Part shown: positions 45,416 through 54,282 of the stretch, piece after piece
Layout of the letters: the number at the start of each line of letters is the position of its first letter
Numbering within the stretch: position 1 is the first letter of the stretch
Assembly: GCA_003697105.1 (NCBI GenBank)
Contig: RFFQ01000095.1
Coordinates: forward strand, 1-64,000
Direction: 5' to 3'
From: Gemmatimonadota bacterium
GTDB lineage: Bacteria; 4572-55; J002
DNA length: 64,000 nt
Notes under the pieces: model-generated
What the model was told of the DNA's origin: nothing
The model's input: only the letters and a program-made list of their open reading frames with translations
Databases searched by the model: none
Position numbers and translations under genes: made by a program

Positions 45416-46786
45416 TTATTTTAAGACCGCGTCCAGGGCTTCCCAAACATAATGGATACCCACCAGTTGAATTTGATAGCTCGTCACTTCCAAAGCCTTC
45501 AAATTATTTTGGGGGATCACCGCCTGTTGGAAGCCAAGCTTTTCGGCTTCTTTCAAGCGTTTATCCATGTGGGTAACCGTGCGAATTTCACCCCCCAAGC
45601 CAACTTCTCCGATCAATACCGACCCCTCTGCAAGCACCTGATTTTTGAAGCTAGAGGTAATCGCACACGCGGTTCCTAAATCTACCGCCGGTTCGTCGAG
45701 TTTAACCCCGCCGGCGACATTAATAAACACGTCGTCACGTGAAATATGTAAACCTAATCGTTTTTCCAATACGGCGAGCAACATAGCCAAACGGCGGCTG
45801 TCAATCCCGGTGGACACCCGTTGGGGAACACCATATCCACTGGAACTTACCAGTGCCTGAATTTCGACGAGCAGCGGGCGTGAGCCTTCTAAACTGCACA
45901 CCACCGCGGAACCGGGCGTCTGCACCGAGCGCTCCGAAAGGAATATTTCCGAAGGATTTGTTACTTCCTGTAATCCATCCGCTTGCATTTGAAAAATGCC
46001 GATTTCATTGGTACTCCCGAAGCGATTTTTCACGGCACGTAAAATCCGGTAGGTGTGATGCCGTTCTCCCTCAAAATACAATACGGTATCAACAATGTGT
46101 TCGAGCACCATGGGACCGGCAATGGCGCCGCTTTTGGTCACATGTCCAATGATAAAAATCGTGATGTTTGCTGTTTTTGCTAAGGTCATTAAAAAGGAGG
46201 CACACTCCCGTACCTGACTCACACTGCCGGGAGCACTTTCCACCCGCTCTGTGTAAATGGCTTGAATACTATCAATAATCACCACTTGCGGTTGAAGATG
46301 GTCAATTTGACTGGCTATGGCTTCCAAAGAGGTTTCGGCTAAAACGTACACCTCTTGCGATGCGAGTTTAAGCCGTTGGGACCGCAGTTTTAACTGGTGG
46401 GCAGATTCTTCACCGGAGACATATAGCACCTTTACCTGCCGTGAAGAGAGTTCGCAACCGGCTTGCAACGCCAGCGTGGATTTTCCGATGCCCGGACTTC
46501 CCCCAATGAGGGTCAAGGAACCAATGGTCATTCCACCGCCAAGCACTCGATCAAATTCGGTAATCTGCGTGTTCAAACGGCTTTCCTGAACGGAGGAAAT
46601 CTCTTTGATCAACTGGGGTTTGCTCGTACGGCGTTTGGGATAACGTCCGGGCTGCCCACTAGCACCGGTACTAAGGACTTCCTCTACCAGACTGTTCCAG
46701 GATTCGCAATTGGGACATTTCCCAAGCCAGCGGGGTGAGACATGCCCGCAGTTCTGGCACACATATTGGGTTTTGGTTTTTGCCAT
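45416..46786 (-). CDS. radA: DNA repair protein RadA
   Basis: A 456-residue RecA-like branch-migration factor of usual length. The N-terminal zinc finger (CQNCGHVSPRWLGKCPNC, ~10-27) is followed by Walker A GGSPGIGKSTL (~90-100), the RadA-specific KNRFGST motif (~250), and a C-terminal Lon-like domain (~280-450). It processes recombination intermediates. The ATG is not strongly supported by a ribosome site, but the conserved start MAKTKTQYVCQNCG fixes it. Confidence 0.96.
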   Translation of the reverse strand: MAKTKTQYVCQNCGHVSPRWLGKCPNCESWNSLVEEVLSTGASGQPGRYPKRRTSKPQLIKEISSVQESRLNTQITEFDRVLGGGMTIGSLTLIGGSPGIGKSTLALQAGCELSSRQVKVLYVSGEESAHQLKLRSQRLKLASQEVYVLAETSLEAIASQIDHLQPQVVIIDSIQAIYTERVESAPGSVSQVRECASFLMTLAKTANITIFIIGHVTKSGAIAGPMVLEHIVDTVLYFEGERHHTYRILRAVKNRFGSTNEIGIFQMQADGLQEVTNPSEIFLSERSVQTPGSAVVCSLEGSRPLLVEIQALVSSSGYGVPQRVSTGIDSRRLAMLLAVLEKRLGLHISRDDVFINVAGGVKLDEPAVDLGTACAITSSFKNQVLAEGSVLIGEVGLGGEIRTVTHMDKRLKEAEKLGFQQAVIPQNNLKALEVTSYQIQLVGIHYVWEALDAVLK

Positions 46787-46805
46787 GATTCTTGAATGAA
46801 ATAAG

Positions 46806-46843
46806 CAAGCGCAGGTTTTTCAACCGTGACTAACCTGCGCTTG
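46806..46843 (-). terminator. Rho-independent terminator-like hairpin before radA
   Basis: Perfect 12-bp inverted repeat CAAGCGCAGGTT / AACCTGCGCTTG with a 14-base loop, followed by CTTATTTC on the minus strand. It lies 36 bases past the stop of the DUF2723 gene and probably ends that transcript. Confidence 0.65.
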
Positions 46844-46878
46844 AGAAGAATTAGTGATGTCAGGTTCTATCCCATGCC

Positions 46879-49800
46879 CTATTGTGTTTTTTGAAGTTCC
46901 TGATCGATCAATTGCCGGTAACTCCGGACCAAGTTGTTGTTCGGGTCTCGTTCCTGCCAGCGATCCAATACCTCCTGAGCAAGTTGGAATTGACCCCCCT
47001 GCACTAAATTATTCAGAATATTTTGGTACAGTTGAACTTCGCCGGTTTGGGCAATCCCCTGTTCATAGGTTTGGATCATTTTGAGTGTATCGCCCACGTC
47101 CTTATAGGTTTCCGCCATGATGGCATAGCCCTGCGGATCGGTCGGGTGGGCTTCAACATATCCCTGAATGGCTCGGATCGCCTCCTCGTTCCGACCTAAC
47201 CGAACCAGTACTTGAGCTTGCCCCTGATATGGCAAGATTTCGTCCGGTTCGCGTTGGGCATATTCCTGCCAGGCATTCAATGCTTTTTCATATTCACCCA
47301 ATTCTTCGTAAGCGATACCGAGTCCTTGTAATAAGGGGGTAAATTGAGGGGTGACAATGGTCGCCATTTGGAACTGTTCTAGTACCCGATTTCGGTACTC
47401 TTGTTTTTTCGCCGGATCCGTTTCCCGATCCGCTAACGAGCGATAATGAGAGGCTAAACGAGAAAATCCGGCAGCATAATTGGAAGTCAATTTGGACGCA
47501 TTTTCATCTTTATACACGCCGACGGCATGGCTCAACCGTCCTTCTGCCAGAAGTTGGCGGTAATCGGCGTCTTCATACGGGGATTCATCCCCATCAATCG
47601 CTAACAATCCTCGATATTTGTAGGTTTCCCACATGTTTTCTTCCATCTTGACGGCATCCATTGATTTACGATTGACTTTATTTGCCGGATCAAGTTGGAA
47701 TACCAAGCCTTCAATGCTCAGATAACCTTGTTGGTCAAAGTCCATCAGGTCGGCGACGGTTACCGCAAAATAGATTGGGCGGCGCCACTTCAACTTCACT
47801 AAATCCTGATAGGCTTGTCCCAGTTGTTGTCGCTGGGATTCGGGAATCCGATCCACATCAATGTAGATACTTTCCTTTTCAATTGCCGGATTCCCAAACC
47901 GTTGCTCAAATTTCGGTAGGATGGTTTTCGCTGCCGGGTATTTCTGGAGAAAGGCATCATATTCTGCCGGATTAAGGAATGTCGCCAAACGGGCATTTTG
48001 CTCGATAATGTTATACACGGCTAAATCCTTGACGGTGACCACATCGGTGTTGGGGTCCCCCGGTACATTAACGGTCATACCGGCAATTTTTTGGGGTGTC
48101 CGCTGTGGCACCCGGAACGGGTACAGCTTACCGGGCATATCTTCATAACTAAGTTCGCGCTCGGTGAACGAAATTGCTAAACCCCATTCGTCCCGAAGTT
48201 GTTTGATATACCACTGGGTATTCAGCAAGCTCAAATTGGCGACCGTGACATCCCGTCGGATGTGCTTCACTTCTTGGATAAACCACAAGGGGAAGGTATC
48301 ATTATCCCCATTGGTAAAGATGATGCCATTGGGATCACAAGATTCCAGCAAATTCAAACCGTAATCATGGGCGATGTATTCATTGGTACGGTCGTGAGAG
48401 TGGAATTGCGTGTACATATTGCCCAATGGTAAGGCGATAAAGCCCATTCCCAGTAATCCGGTAACAAGGTATTTACCAATAGAAGCCGTCTTAAACCAGC
48501 GGGAGACCCAATACACAATACCGCCGGTACCTAGCCCCATCCAAATTGCCCAGATCATGTAACCGGGAGACCAAAAATAATCCCGATCCCGAACTTCATG
48601 ATCTGTCAAATTCATAAAAAAGACAAAACCCACCGTGGTGATGAACACCAGTAAAAACAGCAGAATAAAATGACGATAAGGGCGGATAAATTGCGATACC
48701 CACGCCCCGCCGGCGATAATTAAAAATACAATTGCCGGACCGATGGCGGCTAATGCGAGTAGCGCAATAAATTGCGGTACCGTTCCGGTCACATTGGTCA
48801 AAATGGAGTTGAACAGAAGGTTGTTAAATGGATTTGGATTCGGCGTGCCCCATAAAATCAAAAGAAAAATACCGTACAGAAAATAGCGCCGGCTACTGAA
48901 TACCCGCACGAGGTAATCATCAAACGAAAGATATGATTGCGGTCTGTCTTCGCGTTCTTTACCGGTGAACCAGTGGACTAACCCCCCCAGAAGCCCAATA
49001 AATAACACCAAAAAGCCGTACACCGATTTGACCGTCTCTAAAAGTGCCCCTTTTAGTTGGGGATACCAATATTGCAGTTGTTCAAAATTAAGGTATTGCC
49101 ATGAATGGTATTTAATATAATCCCGGAATTGAATGGCAAAAGGCGCGGATCGTTCAAACAAGCGGTACGGGCGATACTGCTTTCGTTGAATATACTCCCC
49201 AAACATATACAGATTGTACGGGTCTGCCTCATCAATCCCCGGGTTGACCTGCGTCCGCACAATCAAATACAGATGAATGCTGTAACCCAAGGTAGCAAAG
49301 ACCAGTAGCAAAAACCAAAGTTTTGTGTCCAGTAATGTCCGGTAATCACTAATCAGGATAAAGATGATCAACGCGGGTATGATGAGTACCGCAGTTTGGT
49401 GGATACCAAAAGCAAGGGCGAATAAATAAACAATCAAGAGGATATGCATGTGATGCCATTTGTTCTTGATCTGGTCGCCCCAATATAGCACGTACCAGCA
49501 GATGAGCGCCATGAAAAAGACCAAGGGTCCATAGACCTCGGCTTCAATCGCGTTTGTCCAAATCGTAAAGGAAAAGGCATAAAAGAAGGCGGCGGAAATC
49601 CCGGCAACATAGCGGGGGATATCTTCAAGGATAGTACTGCCCCCCCAATTTTTGGTAAACCGGAACGTCATTAAAAAGATTAACATCACGGAAAAAGCAG
49701 TCGATAGGGCTGACATGAAATTCACCCGCCACGCTACTTCTTCTCCGTAGGGGATCATCGAAAATAACCGGCCAATCAATACGTACAGTGGGTTGCCCGG

Positions 49801-49959
49801 TGGATGCGGGATTCCTAAAATGTATGCACAAGCAATATACTCCCCAGAATCCCAAAAGGAGGTTGTCGGGGCAAGCGTTATCGTGTAGATTGCCAAAGTA
49901 AATAAAAATACAAACAAAACAGCTATCCAATGGGGATATTGCTTCACATTGCCAGCCAT
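46879..49959 (-). CDS. DUF2723 multi-pass membrane protein with C-terminal TPRs
   Basis: A 1026-residue inner-membrane protein. The DUF2723 signature lies near residues 35-60: FWDSGEYIACAYILGIPHPP, with an Asp-Ser-Gly-Glu like the catalytic loop of PMT-type (GT-C) glycosyltransferases. About 11-13 membrane helices fill ~10-530, then a soluble domain (~540-850) and TPRs (~860-1020; GLGIAYEELGEYEKALNAWQ). NCBI names this family GT117-like. The role is probably glycan transfer to a lipid or protein at the outer face of the membrane, not demonstrated here. AAGGAG precedes the ATG. Confidence 0.8.
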   Translation of the reverse strand: MAGNVKQYPHWIAVLFVFLFTLAIYTITLAPTTSFWDSGEYIACAYILGIPHPPGNPLYVLIGRLFSMIPYGEEVAWRVNFMSALSTAFSVMLIFLMTFRFTKNWGGSTILEDIPRYVAGISAAFFYAFSFTIWTNAIEAEVYGPLVFFMALICWYVLYWGDQIKNKWHHMHILLIVYLFALAFGIHQTAVLIIPALIIFILISDYRTLLDTKLWFLLLVFATLGYSIHLYLIVRTQVNPGIDEADPYNLYMFGEYIQRKQYRPYRLFERSAPFAIQFRDYIKYHSWQYLNFEQLQYWYPQLKGALLETVKSVYGFLVLFIGLLGGLVHWFTGKEREDRPQSYLSFDDYLVRVFSSRRYFLYGIFLLILWGTPNPNPFNNLLFNSILTNVTGTVPQFIALLALAAIGPAIVFLIIAGGAWVSQFIRPYRHFILLFLLVFITTVGFVFFMNLTDHEVRDRDYFWSPGYMIWAIWMGLGTGGIVYWVSRWFKTASIGKYLVTGLLGMGFIALPLGNMYTQFHSHDRTNEYIAHDYGLNLLESCDPNGIIFTNGDNDTFPLWFIQEVKHIRRDVTVANLSLLNTQWYIKQLRDEWGLAISFTERELSYEDMPGKLYPFRVPQRTPQKIAGMTVNVPGDPNTDVVTVKDLAVYNIIEQNARLATFLNPAEYDAFLQKYPAAKTILPKFEQRFGNPAIEKESIYIDVDRIPESQRQQLGQAYQDLVKLKWRRPIYFAVTVADLMDFDQQGYLSIEGLVFQLDPANKVNRKSMDAVKMEENMWETYKYRGLLAIDGDESPYEDADYRQLLAEGRLSHAVGVYKDENASKLTSNYAAGFSRLASHYRSLADRETDPAKKQEYRNRVLEQFQMATIVTPQFTPLLQGLGIAYEELGEYEKALNAWQEYAQREPDEILPYQGQAQVLVRLGRNEEAIRAIQGYVEAHPTDPQGYAIMAETYKDVGDTLKMIQTYEQGIAQTGEVQLYQNILNNLVQGGQFQLAQEVLDRWQERDPNNNLVRSYRQLIDQELQKTQ

Positions 49960-50031
49960 AAGTACTCCTTAAATGTCAGTTGAATTTGAAAAACAGTGAC
50001 CTGTTGTGGACTCTAAACTCTAAGCGGTCCC

Positions 50032-50742
50032 TCAGGATTTCTGACACACATATAACAATCCCAGAGCGAATAGGGTGGGTAGCCGTTGAGGTATTTTAAG
50101 AGCATTCACCAGATCACCCAAAAATTGTACCTTTTTCCACGAGGTTTCACTGAACTTTTGCGGAAAATAAAAATAGCGCTGCGTGACTTTGAACGATGCC
50201 TGATCCAGCAACGTTTCTAATGTCGATTTTGAAAATAGGCGAATGTGTTCCGAAAACAGGGCATTTGTTCGGTGCGCCACATCCATCACATCCACAAATT
50301 CACCCCGCAAAAAATGGATGCGATTAAATAGATTCAATATATTGGGTACACAGACGATGAATGTCCCCTGCGGAACTAATTTGGCGTGAATCTCTTTGGT
50401 TAATGCCAGGGGATCAAAAACATGTTCCAGAACATCCAAGCAGATGATGACATCAAAAAACTGGTCTGGGTAAGGTAATTCCATTTGGTTGGCATCGATA
50501 GCCGCCGTACGTATCCCTTTTTCGGCAGCGGCTTTCAAAGCAACTGTAGAAATATCCACACCATACGTTTCAAATCGATCCACAAACGAAGCCGCGATAA
50601 ACCCATTGCCACACCCGACATCTAACAGACGCTTGCCACTTAAAGGCAATCCTTCTACAATCGTTTTTTTCCAGACCAAATGCGGTGATCCGGTTTGAAT
50701 ATGATCTTGCTCCCAATAATGCTCGTAATATTCGTCTGACAT
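50032..50742 (-). CDS. Class I SAM-dependent methyltransferase (UbiG-like)
   Basis: A 236-residue methyltransferase with motif I LLDVGCGNGFIAASF near residue 40, then YGVDIS (ribose-binding Asp) and a late-core FFDVIICLDVLEHVFDP near 110. The LEHV segment is typical of UbiG/COQ3-type enzymes. Substrate unknown; neighbours concern membrane glycans and lipids. A good promoter lies 94 bases upstream. Confidence 0.8.
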   Translation of the reverse strand: MSDEYYEHYWEQDHIQTGSPHLVWKKTIVEGLPLSGKRLLDVGCGNGFIAASFVDRFETYGVDISTVALKAAAEKGIRTAAIDANQMELPYPDQFFDVIICLDVLEHVFDPLALTKEIHAKLVPQGTFIVCVPNILNLFNRIHFLRGEFVDVMDVAHRTNALFSEHIRLFSKSTLETLLDQASFKVTQRYFYFPQKFSETSWKKVQFLGDLVNALKIPQRLPTLFALGLLYVCQKS

Positions 50743-50835
50743 TTGGCGTTAATCGGGTTGAGGTGGTGTCAGGATCGTCGTCGCTGATTTGATGAACCTT
50801 CCGCTGAAGACATCTTGTCGCTAAAAGAAAAATCG

Positions 50836-50864
50836 AACTTAATGTTTCTCTAGTTTGATGTCAA
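50836..50864 (-). promoter_or_regulatory. Promoter of the UbiG-like methyltransferase gene
   Basis: Minus-strand TTGACA (50864-50859), 17 bases, TAAGTT (50841-50836), giving a leader of about 85 bases. Confidence 0.65.
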
Positions 50865-50925
50865 TGGAAAATCGGTTCGGCTGCCGGGAAGCGTTTTTCC
50901 ATTTAACCGGTTGGTATGCAATGGA

Positions 50926-51933
50926 TTACCCGGTAATCGTCTCTTCTTTAATCGGACGGATCAGCTCGGTTAGTTGGATCCCGATAGAACTCAACGCAAT
51001 TACTCCCCATAAGGCGACCAGAAAACCGGTGATCACATGAGCAAAGGCGGTCACCGCGCCGACTAAGTTTTCATCGAGTCCTAAACTAACGCTAAAAATG
51101 AACAAAATCACCAGTTCGGCGCTACCAATCTGAGCCGGAGGACTCGGTAAAATGTAGGATAAGGTGACAAGCGTGTAACCAAATAACGCGAGGGAAAACG
51201 CTAAATTATAGCCAAATGCTAAAAAGAGAATCTTAAAAAATAATGCTTCCAGAATAACGGCGCAAAACGTCAACACGACGAGTAACAACCATTTGAGCGG
51301 CGTTTGGGTCATCAACCCGACTGCCACCACAAAACGATCAATAAAATCAAATATGTTGTCCTTAAATCGAGGTGGTAACCAGAAAAATATCTTTTTCAAT
51401 ACGTCAATCACGAATTTCTCGTTTTTGACGGACAGGACTAAAATCGCAACCGCCGCCCACAGGATAATTACCAGAATTCCACACAGGATCAGTAGTTCCG
51501 GGCGGACATGAACCGCTACAAAAGGCAACATCCCCCACACCAGTAAAATGGGCACTAAATCAAATGCCTTGTTAAGTAAAATCGTCGGGAGTGATTTTGA
51601 AATCGGTGTCTCTTTTAGCCGTTTCAAAAATACACTTTTGGCAACCTCACCCGCACGAATCGGGAGCAAATAATTGATGAACATCCCACTGAAAAAGAGG
51701 CTGGCAGTCTCCAGATACGAAATGCGCTGAACCGATTGTAAGATGAGCCACCAGCGCCATATCCGAAATAAGTAGGCGCTGAAATAAAATAGACAGGCAG
51801 ACGCGGCAAGCAACAAATTGATGCGTTTGAGATAGTAAGACATGGCGTCCATCTCGACAAAAAAGGCAAACCAGATGCCGATGAGCACCATTCCGACAAT
51901 CAGCCCCAGCGCAAAACGATAATTGGCATTCAT
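50926..51933 (-). CDS. YbhN-like integral membrane protein (LPG_synthase_TM / flippase-like)
   Basis: A 335-residue protein with about eight to nine hydrophobic helices from residue 7 to the C-terminus. The family's FFSGMFINYLLPIRAGEVAKS signature lies near residues 80-100, followed by LPTILLNKAFDLVPIL and, near 270, LPSPPAQIGSAELV. The family (UPF0104) includes the membrane half of lysyl-phosphatidylglycerol synthase and putative flippases such as AglD-type proteins; only the membrane part is present. It probably handles a lipid or lipid-linked sugar. Confidence 0.8.
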   Translation of the reverse strand: MNANYRFALGLIVGMVLIGIWFAFFVEMDAMSYYLKRINLLLAASACLFYFSAYLFRIWRWWLILQSVQRISYLETASLFFSGMFINYLLPIRAGEVAKSVFLKRLKETPISKSLPTILLNKAFDLVPILLVWGMLPFVAVHVRPELLILCGILVIILWAAVAILVLSVKNEKFVIDVLKKIFFWLPPRFKDNIFDFIDRFVVAVGLMTQTPLKWLLLVVLTFCAVILEALFFKILFLAFGYNLAFSLALFGYTLVTLSYILPSPPAQIGSAELVILFIFSVSLGLDENLVGAVTAFAHVITGFLVALWGVIALSSIGIQLTELIRPIKEETITG

Positions 51934-52013
51934 AAATTGTATCAGATCGGGTGGATAAAATGAGGTGATGCAGGTTGTTATTGATGTTTATTTGTATGTG
52001 TTGAAGTCGCCCG

Positions 52014-52042
52014 AAAGTAATATCCCTCTCTAAACCTGTCAA
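52014..52042 (-). promoter_or_regulatory. Promoter of the YbhN-like gene
   Basis: Minus-strand TTGACA (52042-52037), 17 bases, TACTTT (52019-52014), giving an ~80-base leader. It starts immediately after the T-run of the preceding terminator. Confidence 0.55.
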
Positions 52043-52054
52043 CAAAAAAGAACT

Positions 52055-52078
52055 GGGTAGGGTCTTGTACCCCTACCC
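52055..52078 (-). terminator. Second of two tandem terminators after the cyclase-TPR gene
   Basis: Inverted repeat GGGTAGGG / CCCTACCC (8 bp, 8-base loop), followed on the minus strand by AGTTC and six T. Confidence 0.75.
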
Positions 52079-52095
52079 GGAGTGGGTTCACAAGA

Positions 52096-52134
52096 AAAAC
52101 CGGCAATTACCATCTTTTGGTAATTACCGGTTTT
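52096..52134 (-). terminator. First of two tandem terminators after the cyclase-TPR gene
   Basis: A long inverted repeat with outer AAAACCGG / CCGGTTTT and inner AATTACC / GGTAATT (one mismatch), followed by five T on the minus strand. It begins about 29 bases past the stop at 52163. Confidence 0.82.
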
Positions 52135-52162
52135 CCAAATAGTTGTTTGGTACACTAGAAAC

Positions 52163-54157
52163 TTAAAAGCGGAAGGGTCCCAACGCCTCCAAGACCTGTT
52201 TTTTTTGTTGATGTTGTCCCAGTTGGTCGAGTAATTTGAGATAGTTTTCGTAAATTGCGCGGCGAGTTTCGTCCTCAAAAAATGCGCGCTGATGCGCCTC
52301 CGACAGGGAACCCCAAACGCGATCCAATGCCTCACTTGCAAGCCGGTAATGTTCCACAGCTCGATCCAACTGTTCCTGTTGGGTGTAGATTTGAGCCATC
52401 GCCCCGTGGACTTGCCATTGGCTTAGCAACTCATCCTCCCGCATGATGTCTAAACAGTGCTGGTAATCTTGTAAAGCGGCGTCCAAATCTCCGCTTAAGT
52501 AATGATAACGCCCCCGGTTTTCCAAAAAACGGAAACGGTCTTCTTTATTTTCGGTAGATTCCAGTAACTCCTGTGCCTCCATAAAAAGTGCCTCTGCAGT
52601 TTCCATGTTGCCTTGCTCGGCATGCCAGCGACCCATGCAAGAGAATGTTTTTGCTTGCTCCAGTGGGTCCTCATTTGCCATGGCGATTTCCAACGAGGCG
52701 TCAAAATCCAAGCCGGCGGCTTCAAAATCACCCATGTACTGGTAGGTCACACCTTGATGGCGCAACGCAATGGCTTCTTGTTTCTGATCATCCAATTGCC
52801 GGACAACTTCCAAACCGCAATCCCAGTGAACCAAACTTTGCGTCCAATCTCCGATTTCATGGTACAACTGCGCTAAAGCAAAATAGACCTGCGCTAATGT
52901 CTCCATCGCATCCGGTTGGTAGGTGGCAATGCTCAAAATTTGCTGATAATAGGCAATGGCAGTTTCATATTGATCCTGCTGGCGAGCCACTTTTGCCGCC
53001 TGTTGCAACCGGTGAAAATCCTGTTCCAATTGGTTGGTGTCATCAAATAGAAAGCGGTACTGGGTTGCTTCTACTACTTCCGGTGAAACGCGCACCACCC
53101 GATTGCCCAACGTGGAAATCTCATCCCGAACCCAATTTAAACCGCTGCCGGCAACACCAAACGTTTTCCGCCGTTCCGAACCGTATGTCCCCACAAATGA
53201 GCGGCAGGTATGCACCACGGCCCGTACTTCGGGAATATCGCGTAACTGATTGACCCAGTCGGAGGCTAAACTGACCAATTCTGGCACGGCTTCGGTTGAC
53301 CAACACGTCAATTCTACCTGACCCGTATGCACCGACAGGTGTTGTACATTCAATGTCAACTGGCGTGTTTTTGAAAGTATCTGATCGATTGTGGAGCGGA
53401 ATGGGAGGGAGGGTTTCGCCGCGGTAAATCCACCTAAACTGAGCCGTAATAATGTGACCTTATCGATTTTATTTTCCCGTGGGGGCGGGGTAAATCGGGT
53501 CAAGGATTCGCTAAAAGGTGTGAGAGCTTTCAGTTCCGGGTACGTGAGGGGTTTCTTGCGCACGGTACGGTGCAGCCGTTGGACTGGCACCGTCCCGTTT
53601 TGGGAAGTACCGGTTTCGACACCGGGCACGTTTTCCAGAGCAGAGCGGAGTGCCACCAGTTGGCCGCCTTCTGCCCAGCGCACGGCTTGATAAGCCTCGT
53701 CAACAGGAGTTCCGGTAATCACAAGTTGGGAGGGGATGGTTTCATGTTGAACGACAATGGTTTCAATTTTGCCGGTACTAACACCGGCGCGCACGGTAAT
53801 TCCCGCTTGGAATTTCCGAAGAGCCCGTTTCAGGCGTAAACCGGCTTGAATGGCGCGCTTTACGGGGGTCGTGTGCCGCTCCCGGTATTGACGCGGGAAA
53901 AACGCGATAATCTCTGCCGTGTCAAAGTGGGGTACAACCCCGCCGTTGGTATGACAAATATGGATAATCTGGTTAAAAAATGGGTCTAGCGCGCTGGTGA
54001 TTGTCTCCGCTTGCTGTTGCCGGTCAACCCAATCGCCCAGACCGGAAATGTGGATTACCAGAACTGCCGCCTCAAATTGGTTATCCGTAATGCGTGATGT
54101 CGCCAGTAAGTCGGTGAGAACCGTATGCGGAACGTAAGGAAGAAGTTGATTCAGCAT
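52163..54157 (-). CDS. Tandem cyclase-like domains with TPRs (sAC-like layout), probably degenerate
   Basis: A ~664-residue protein. Two class III nucleotidyl-cyclase-like domains lie at ~20-190 and ~225-375, then TPRs at ~385-650. In domain 1 the first metal Asp position reads VLVIHISGLGDW, so Asp appears to be His, while the second keeps Asp in HFDTAEIIAFF. In domain 2 the late motif SGLNWVRDE resembles the VN-x-AR stretch, with Asn kept, but the metal Asps are not evident. Two cyclase domains followed by TPRs is the arrangement of soluble adenylyl cyclases. Whether it makes cAMP is doubtful; it may be a receptor. ATG at 54157 chosen over a GTG three codons earlier. Confidence 0.65.
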   Translation of the reverse strand: MLNQLLPYVPHTVLTDLLATSRITDNQFEAAVLVIHISGLGDWVDRQQQAETITSALDPFFNQIIHICHTNGGVVPHFDTAEIIAFFPRQYRERHTTPVKRAIQAGLRLKRALRKFQAGITVRAGVSTGKIETIVVQHETIPSQLVITGTPVDEAYQAVRWAEGGQLVALRSALENVPGVETGTSQNGTVPVQRLHRTVRKKPLTYPELKALTPFSESLTRFTPPPRENKIDKVTLLRLSLGGFTAAKPSLPFRSTIDQILSKTRQLTLNVQHLSVHTGQVELTCWSTEAVPELVSLASDWVNQLRDIPEVRAVVHTCRSFVGTYGSERRKTFGVAGSGLNWVRDEISTLGNRVVRVSPEVVEATQYRFLFDDTNQLEQDFHRLQQAAKVARQQDQYETAIAYYQQILSIATYQPDAMETLAQVYFALAQLYHEIGDWTQSLVHWDCGLEVVRQLDDQKQEAIALRHQGVTYQYMGDFEAAGLDFDASLEIAMANEDPLEQAKTFSCMGRWHAEQGNMETAEALFMEAQELLESTENKEDRFRFLENRGRYHYLSGDLDAALQDYQHCLDIMREDELLSQWQVHGAMAQIYTQQEQLDRAVEHYRLASEALDRVWGSLSEAHQRAFFEDETRRAIYENYLKLLDQLGQHQQKKQVLEALGPFRF

Positions 54158-54240
54158 GGATACCACTTTCGTTATGGATTATATCAAAAAGATAGGCAAT
54201 CAATACACTTCAAATACAAATTCTCCAACAGATGATTAAA

Positions 54241-54269
54241 GTCTAACCGAGAGTTGCACGGCTTGTCAA
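54241..54269 (-). promoter_or_regulatory. Promoter of the cyclase-TPR gene
   Basis: Minus-strand TTGACA (54269-54264), 17 bases, TTAGAC (54246-54241), about 85 bases before the ATG at 54157. It lies just after the stop of the subtilase gene. Confidence 0.6.
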
Positions 54270-54282
54270 CAAAAAAATCGGT

